From Rhodocyclaceae bacterium (GTDB lineage Bacteria; Pseudomonadota; Gammaproteobacteria; Burkholderiales; Rhodocyclaceae), in the NCBI GenBank assembly GCA_020445665.1, contig JAGRGD010000051.1, positions 1-40,426 on the forward strand: a DNA stretch of 40,426 bases, read 5' to 3'. The position numbers and the translations under genes are program-made. A model generated the notes under the pieces. The model was not told the DNA's origin. It saw only the letters and a list, made by a program, of their open reading frames with translations, and did not search any database. Positions 36,788 through 40,426 of this stretch are shown here, one piece after another; the stretch's first letter is position 1; each line of letters starts with the position of its first letter.

Positions 36788-37648
36788 TCAGGCCTGCAGC
36801 GCCGCCAGCGCGTCACGGCGCCTGGCGGCGGCGCGGTCGAGCATGGCCGCCAGCTCACTGTGGCCGATCCGGCCGAAAGCCTCGTCCATCAGCGCCTCCC
36901 GCGTGACGCCGCCCTGCTCCTCGAAGGGGTCGGCCGTCTCGGAACTGACCGTGGCGATATACAGCACGTCGGCCAGGCTGCGCGGCGGCCAGCCCTCGAA
37001 GTACAGTTCCGCGTCCTCGACCGCATTGGCCACGTCTTCCGGCGTACCCAGGGCGATCAGCACCTCGCGCGAGATGCGGGGGTTCCAGTAGCGGATGAGG
37101 TGGGCCAGTTCGCCGTCCTCGGCAACCAGCTCGGGGAAATCGTTGGCGCGGGCGATCAGGTAGAAGCTGCCGATCTTGTGCACCAGCCCGGCATACAGCG
37201 CCTGCTCCGCCGACACCATGTCGATCTCGTCGGCCAGCGCCCAGGCCAGGGCCGCCACTTCGATGGTGTGGCGCCACAGCTGGTCGGCCATCGACCGCGA
37301 GGTCTTGCTGCCCATCTGCGCAATCTGTCTGGCGATGAGGGTCAGGGCCATCGGTCGGATCGCGGCCACACCCACCTGCATCACCGCCGTGCGCACATCC
37401 GAGGCCGCCTTGCCGCCGCGCCGATACATCGCCGAGTTGGCCAGCCGCACCACGTGGGCGGCGAGCAAGGGTTCGACCGAGATGATCCGCGCGAGCTCCT
37501 CGACACCGGTATCCGGCGCATCGAGCGCGCGGCGGATGCGCAGTCCCAGTTCCATGCAGGTCGGAAAATTCAGCTCGCCACTGGCCAGTTCGGACTCCAT
37601 CAGCCGAAAGAACTGGTGTCCCCTTTCGCTGATTGCGTCTTCGATCAT
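36788..37648 (-). CDS. HDOD domain protein
   Basis: 286 residues from ATG 37648, which has GGAGTGGCG upstream. The HDOD region (about 32-235; LRIRRALDAPDTGVEELARIISVEPLLAAHVVRLANSAMY and ALYAGLVHKIGSFYL) is a variant of the HD superfamily that lacks nucleotide phosphohydrolase metal residues. HDOD proteins usually act in signalling by protein contacts, with roles in c-di-GMP or chemotaxis regulation in some species. There is no receiver or GGDEF domain here, so this is a stand-alone HDOD; its targets cannot be read from the sequence. It is divergent from prlC and convergent with purC. Confidence 0.85.
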   Translation of the reverse strand: MIEDAISERGHQFFRLMESELASGELNFPTCMELGLRIRRALDAPDTGVEELARIISVEPLLAAHVVRLANSAMYRRGGKAASDVRTAVMQVGVAAIRPMALTLIARQIAQMGSKTSRSMADQLWRHTIEVAALAWALADEIDMVSAEQALYAGLVHKIGSFYLIARANDFPELVAEDGELAHLIRYWNPRISREVLIALGTPEDVANAVEDAELYFEGWPPRSLADVLYIATVSSETADPFEEQGGVTREALMDEAFGRIGHSELAAMLDRAAARRRDALAALQA

Positions 37649-37755
37649 CGCCACTCCTTGAATTTGCGCCGCGTCGGCGCCATCTGTTTCTCGCTCCAGG
37701 AAGCTTTTTCGGCACAATGGCGTTCAACTTGCGCCCTTTTCTCGACGGACCAGCA

Positions 37756-39801
37756 ATGACCAACCCCCTCCTCGATTTCTCCGCCCTGCCCCGCTTCGAC
37801 CAGATCCGCCCGGAACACGTGCGTCCGGCGATCGAGCAGGTTCTCGGCGAGCTGCGCCACCTCGTTGCCGAACTCCAGGCATTGCCAGCCCCAGGCTGGG
37901 ACAACTTCGTCGCCCCCCTCGAGGCCGCAGGCGAGTCCCTTGATCGGGCGTGGGGCGTGGTGGCCCACATGCACGGCGTGATGGACCTGCCCGACTGGCG
38001 CGATGCCTACAATGCGATGCTGCCGGAGGTCACCCGCTTCTACGCCGAGCTGGGCCAGAACCTGGCGCTATTCGGGCAGTATCGAAAGATCTTCGAGGGC
38101 AGCGAATTCGCCACCCTCGCCCCGGCCCGCCAGCGCATCATCGAGAACGCCGTCCGTGACTTCCGGCTGTCAGGCGCCGAGTTGCCGGACGACCAGAAGC
38201 CCCGCTTCCAGGAAATCCAGGAACGCCTGTCGGCCCTCGGCGCAAAGTTCTCCGAGAACCTTCTCGACGCCACCAACGCCCACGCGGAGTGGATCGAGGA
38301 CGAGGCCCAGCTCGCTGGCATCCCCGAGGACGTGGTGGCAGCCGCCCGTGCCGCGGCAGAACAGGACGGCCGCGAGGGCTGGAAGTTCACGCTGCACATG
38401 CCCTCCTACCTGCCGGTGATGCAGTACGCCGAGGATCGGGGCCTGCGCGAGCGCCTGTACCGCGCCTATGGCACCCGCGCCAGCGAATTCGGCGAGGCGA
38501 ACTGGGACAACAGCGAGAACATTCGCGAGATCCTGCGACTGCGGGCCGAAGAGGCCCACATGCTGGGCTACAAGAGCTACGCCGCGGTTTCGCTGGTGCC
38601 CAAGATGGCGGAGTCGCCCGACCAGGTCCTGGCGTTCCTCCACGACATGGCCCGCCGCGCCAAGCCGTTCGCCGAGCGCGACCTGGCCGAGCTGCGCGAC
38701 TTTGCGGCCAGCGAGCTGGGCCTGGACGACCTGCAGCCCTGGGACGCGGCCTGGGCATCGGAGAAACTCAAGCACGCCCGCTACAGCTTCTCCGACGAGC
38801 TGGTGCGCCAGTACCTGCCCGAGGACAAGGTCCTGCAGGGCCTGTTCCGCGTCATCGAGCGGCTGTACGGCGTCACCATCGCCCCGGCGGAGGCCGCCAC
38901 CTGGCACGATGACGTGCGCTTCTTCGGCATTCACCGCGATGGCGCGCTGGTCGGCCAGTTCTATCTCGATCTCTATGCCCGCGCGACCAAGCGCGGCGGC
39001 GCCTGGATGGGCGAACTGCTCAACCGGCGCCACAAGGCCGACCAACTTCAGGCGCCGGTCGCCTACCTCGTCTGCAACTTCTCGGCGCCGGTCGGCGGCC
39101 AGCCGGCGCGCTTCACCCACGACGAGGTCATCACCCTGTTCCACGAGTGCGGCCATGGCCTGCATCACCTGCTGACGCAGGTGGACGAACCGGCAGTTTC
39201 GGGCATTCACGGCGTCGAGTGGGACGCGGTCGAACTGCCCAGCCAGTTCATGGAGAACTTCTGCTGGGAGTGGGACGTGCTGACCGACATGAGCAGCCAC
39301 GCCAGGACCGGCGAGCCGCTGCCGCGGGACCTCTTCGACCGGATGATTGCGGCGAAGAACTTCCAGAGCGGCATGCAGACGGTGCGCCAGCTCGAGTTCG
39401 CCCTGTTCGACCTGATGCTCCACGGCGACCCGGAAGGCAAGACCGACGCGATGGCGCTGATCCGCCAGGTGCGCGACGAGGTGGCGGTCATCCATCCGCC
39501 CGAATGGCACCGCTTCCCCCACAGCTTCAGCCACATCTTTGCCGGCGGCTACGCGGCGGGCTACTACAGCTACAAGTGGGCCGAGGTGCTTTCCGCAGAC
39601 GCCTTCGCGGCCTTCGAGGAGGCCGCAGGGGCATCCGGCACCGTCCTCGACCGGTCTACCGGCGAACGCTTCTGGAAAGAGATCCTGGCCGTCGGCGGGA
39701 GCCGGCCGGCCATCGAGTCGTTCCGGGCGTTCCGCGGCCGCGATCCCCAGCCGGACGCATTGCTCCGGCATAGTGGCATGCAGGAAGCCAAGGCCGCCTG
39801 A
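37756..39801 (+). CDS. prlC: Oligopeptidase A (M3 metallopeptidase)
   Basis: 681 residues from ATG 37756. The family begins MTNPLLDFSALPRFDQIRPEHV. The zinc motif is H463-E464-xx-H467 in TLFHECGHGLHH, with the third ligand glutamate in the FMENFCWEW-following helix. This cytosolic enzyme degrades signal peptides and short oligopeptides. It starts 107 bases from the divergent HDOD start; the 37649-37755 gap is the shared promoter region, with no clear boxes. Confidence 0.96.
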   Translation: MTNPLLDFSALPRFDQIRPEHVRPAIEQVLGELRHLVAELQALPAPGWDNFVAPLEAAGESLDRAWGVVAHMHGVMDLPDWRDAYNAMLPEVTRFYAELGQNLALFGQYRKIFEGSEFATLAPARQRIIENAVRDFRLSGAELPDDQKPRFQEIQERLSALGAKFSENLLDATNAHAEWIEDEAQLAGIPEDVVAAARAAAEQDGREGWKFTLHMPSYLPVMQYAEDRGLRERLYRAYGTRASEFGEANWDNSENIREILRLRAEEAHMLGYKSYAAVSLVPKMAESPDQVLAFLHDMARRAKPFAERDLAELRDFAASELGLDDLQPWDAAWASEKLKHARYSFSDELVRQYLPEDKVLQGLFRVIERLYGVTIAPAEAATWHDDVRFFGIHRDGALVGQFYLDLYARATKRGGAWMGELLNRRHKADQLQAPVAYLVCNFSAPVGGQPARFTHDEVITLFHECGHGLHHLLTQVDEPAVSGIHGVEWDAVELPSQFMENFCWEWDVLTDMSSHARTGEPLPRDLFDRMIAAKNFQSGMQTVRQLEFALFDLMLHGDPEGKTDAMALIRQVRDEVAVIHPPEWHRFPHSFSHIFAGGYAAGYYSYKWAEVLSADAFAAFEEAAGASGTVLDRSTGERFWKEILAVGGSRPAIESFRAFRGRDPQPDALLRHSGMQEAKAA

Positions 39802-39842
39802 CGCCAACACCGGCGGGGCGGACCGACCGCGAGGAGAACCCC

Positions 39843-40304
39843 ATGCGCCACCTGTTCCTGATCGCCCTGATGATCGGCTCGAACGCCCTGGCCCAGACCT
39901 ATGTCTGGACCGACGAGAAGGGCCGCAAGCACTACTCCGACCAGCCGCCCCCCGTCGAGGTCAAGGCCGAGAAGAAGCGTTTCTCGGCCAATGGCGACAC
40001 CGAGGCCGTCCCCTACCGCGTCCGCGAGGCGGCACGCCGCCATCCGGTGACCCTCTACACGGGACAGAGCTGCCCGCTGTGCGCCGATGCCCGCAGCTTG
40101 CTGCAGCAGCGGCAGATTCCCTTTTCAGAAAAGAAGATCGAGACCCAGGAGCAGTTCGATGCGATGACCCGGGAGTTCGACGGCAATGGCATCGTCCCGT
40201 CCATCCAGGTCGGGCGCAAGAAGTTCTCCGGCTACATCGAGGGCACCTGGAAGGCGATGCTCGACGACGCCGGCTATCCCACCGACCTGCGCGGTCTCGA
40301 CTAG
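39843..40304 (+). CDS. Exported DUF4124-glutaredoxin fusion protein
   Basis: 153 residues. Signal peptide (about 1-18, ending ALAQ), then a DUF4124 segment (TYVWTDEKGRKHYSDQPPP) and a glutaredoxin-like thioredoxin fold with a CPLC pair (C77, C80) and the cis-proline loop IVPSIQVG. Export implies a periplasmic thiol protein, whereas typical glutaredoxins are cytosolic, so the redox partner is not clear. Good ribosome-binding site (GCGAGGAGAACCCC). Its start is 41 bases after prlC, so it may be cotranscribed. Confidence 0.88.
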   Translation: MRHLFLIALMIGSNALAQTYVWTDEKGRKHYSDQPPPVEVKAEKKRFSANGDTEAVPYRVREAARRHPVTLYTGQSCPLCADARSLLQQRQIPFSEKKIETQEQFDAMTREFDGNGIVPSIQVGRKKFSGYIEGTWKAMLDDAGYPTDLRGLD

Positions 40305-40339
40305 GGTCTGTGGACATTTGTATGTCGGTCGCGCTGTGG

Positions 40340-40426
40340 TCTGCTGGGTTCGAGGACAAGGCGCGCCGACGCGGCCTGGGTGGCCCCCAGGCAAGGAGGC
40401 GTAACGCGGTCATCGGGCCCAGCAGA
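40340..40426. repeat. Nested inverted repeats at the window edge
   Basis: TCTGCTGGG (40340-40348) and CCCAGCAGA (40418-40426) form perfect 9-bp outer arms, and GCCTGGG (40374-40380) with CCCAGGC (40386-40392) form a 7-bp hairpin inside. The stretch from 40305 (GGTCTGTGGACATTTGTATG) to the edge carries no gene. It could be the end of an insertion sequence or an interspersed palindromic repeat, truncated by the window. Confidence 0.4.

Noticed and set aside
38170-39810. Long minus-strand open frame (546 codons) antisense to prlC
   Set aside because: The plus strand encodes a full M3 peptidase with its zinc site; the antisense product has no recognisable domain.

Overview
The window is about 40.4 kb of high-GC bacterial chromosome, densely packed and mostly core genome. 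Gene content and order point to a betaproteobacterium, most likely in or near the Rhodocyclales (inference). The main reason is the run ndk-rlmN-pilW-rodZ-ispG-hisS-yfgM-bamB-der-hfq-hflX-hflK-hflC-yjeT-hisZ-purA. HisZ, accA next to tilS, and a DctPQM TRAP transporter with a DctS/DctR-type two-component system agree with this. No phage, CRISPR array, complete insertion sequence, toxin module or secretion locus is visible.

Layout. Positions 1-1009 (minus strand) hold the start of cytochrome b and the complete Rieske protein of the bc1 complex, with a candidate promoter. An orphan class III CoA-transferase follows (1010-2209). Positions 2240-6520 (minus) carry recR, ybaB, dnaX and, further upstream, the 4.5S SRP RNA. 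This old ffs-dnaX-ybaB-recR linkage is split by a plus-strand unit: a 25-codon ORF with a strong ribosome-binding site, then a ZIP metal transporter. Positions 6534-10267 (minus) hold a HugZ-like flavin-binding protein, rlmB and rnr. Positions 10267-10644 (plus) hold two identical tRNA-Leu(CAG) genes, each with its own promoter and intrinsic terminator.

Positions 10724-26211 are the long conserved minus-strand cluster from ndk (5') to purA (3'). Many neighbours overlap by the 4 bases of ATGA or GTGA. The cluster joins nucleotide synthesis (ndk, purA), translation and ribosome assembly (rlmN, hisS, der, hflX, hfq), envelope biogenesis (pilW, rodZ, yfgM, bamB, hflKC), isoprenoid synthesis (ispG) and histidine synthesis control (hisZ).

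Positions 26349-33486 are a solute-uptake locus. Minus-strand dctM, dctQ and dctP are followed by a second dctP paralogue. Divergent from it on the plus strand are a PAS-containing sensor kinase and a FixJ/DctR-type response regulator. The regulatory DNA here is the richest in the window: a dctP-dctQ stem-loop, a perfect GCGGAAC-N9-GTTCCGC inverted repeat upstream of dctP, and a 15-codon polyproline ORF whose stop overlaps the kinase start.

Positions 33461-40304 hold tilS and accA (minus), purC (plus), an HDOD-domain protein (minus), oligopeptidase A (plus) and an exported DUF4124-glutaredoxin fusion (plus). The last ~120 bases contain nested inverted repeats and may be the edge of a repetitive or mobile element cut by the window end.

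No clearly new multi-gene system is visible. The best leads are the small ORFs at 5243 and 30843, the dctP control region and the structured repeat at the right edge.
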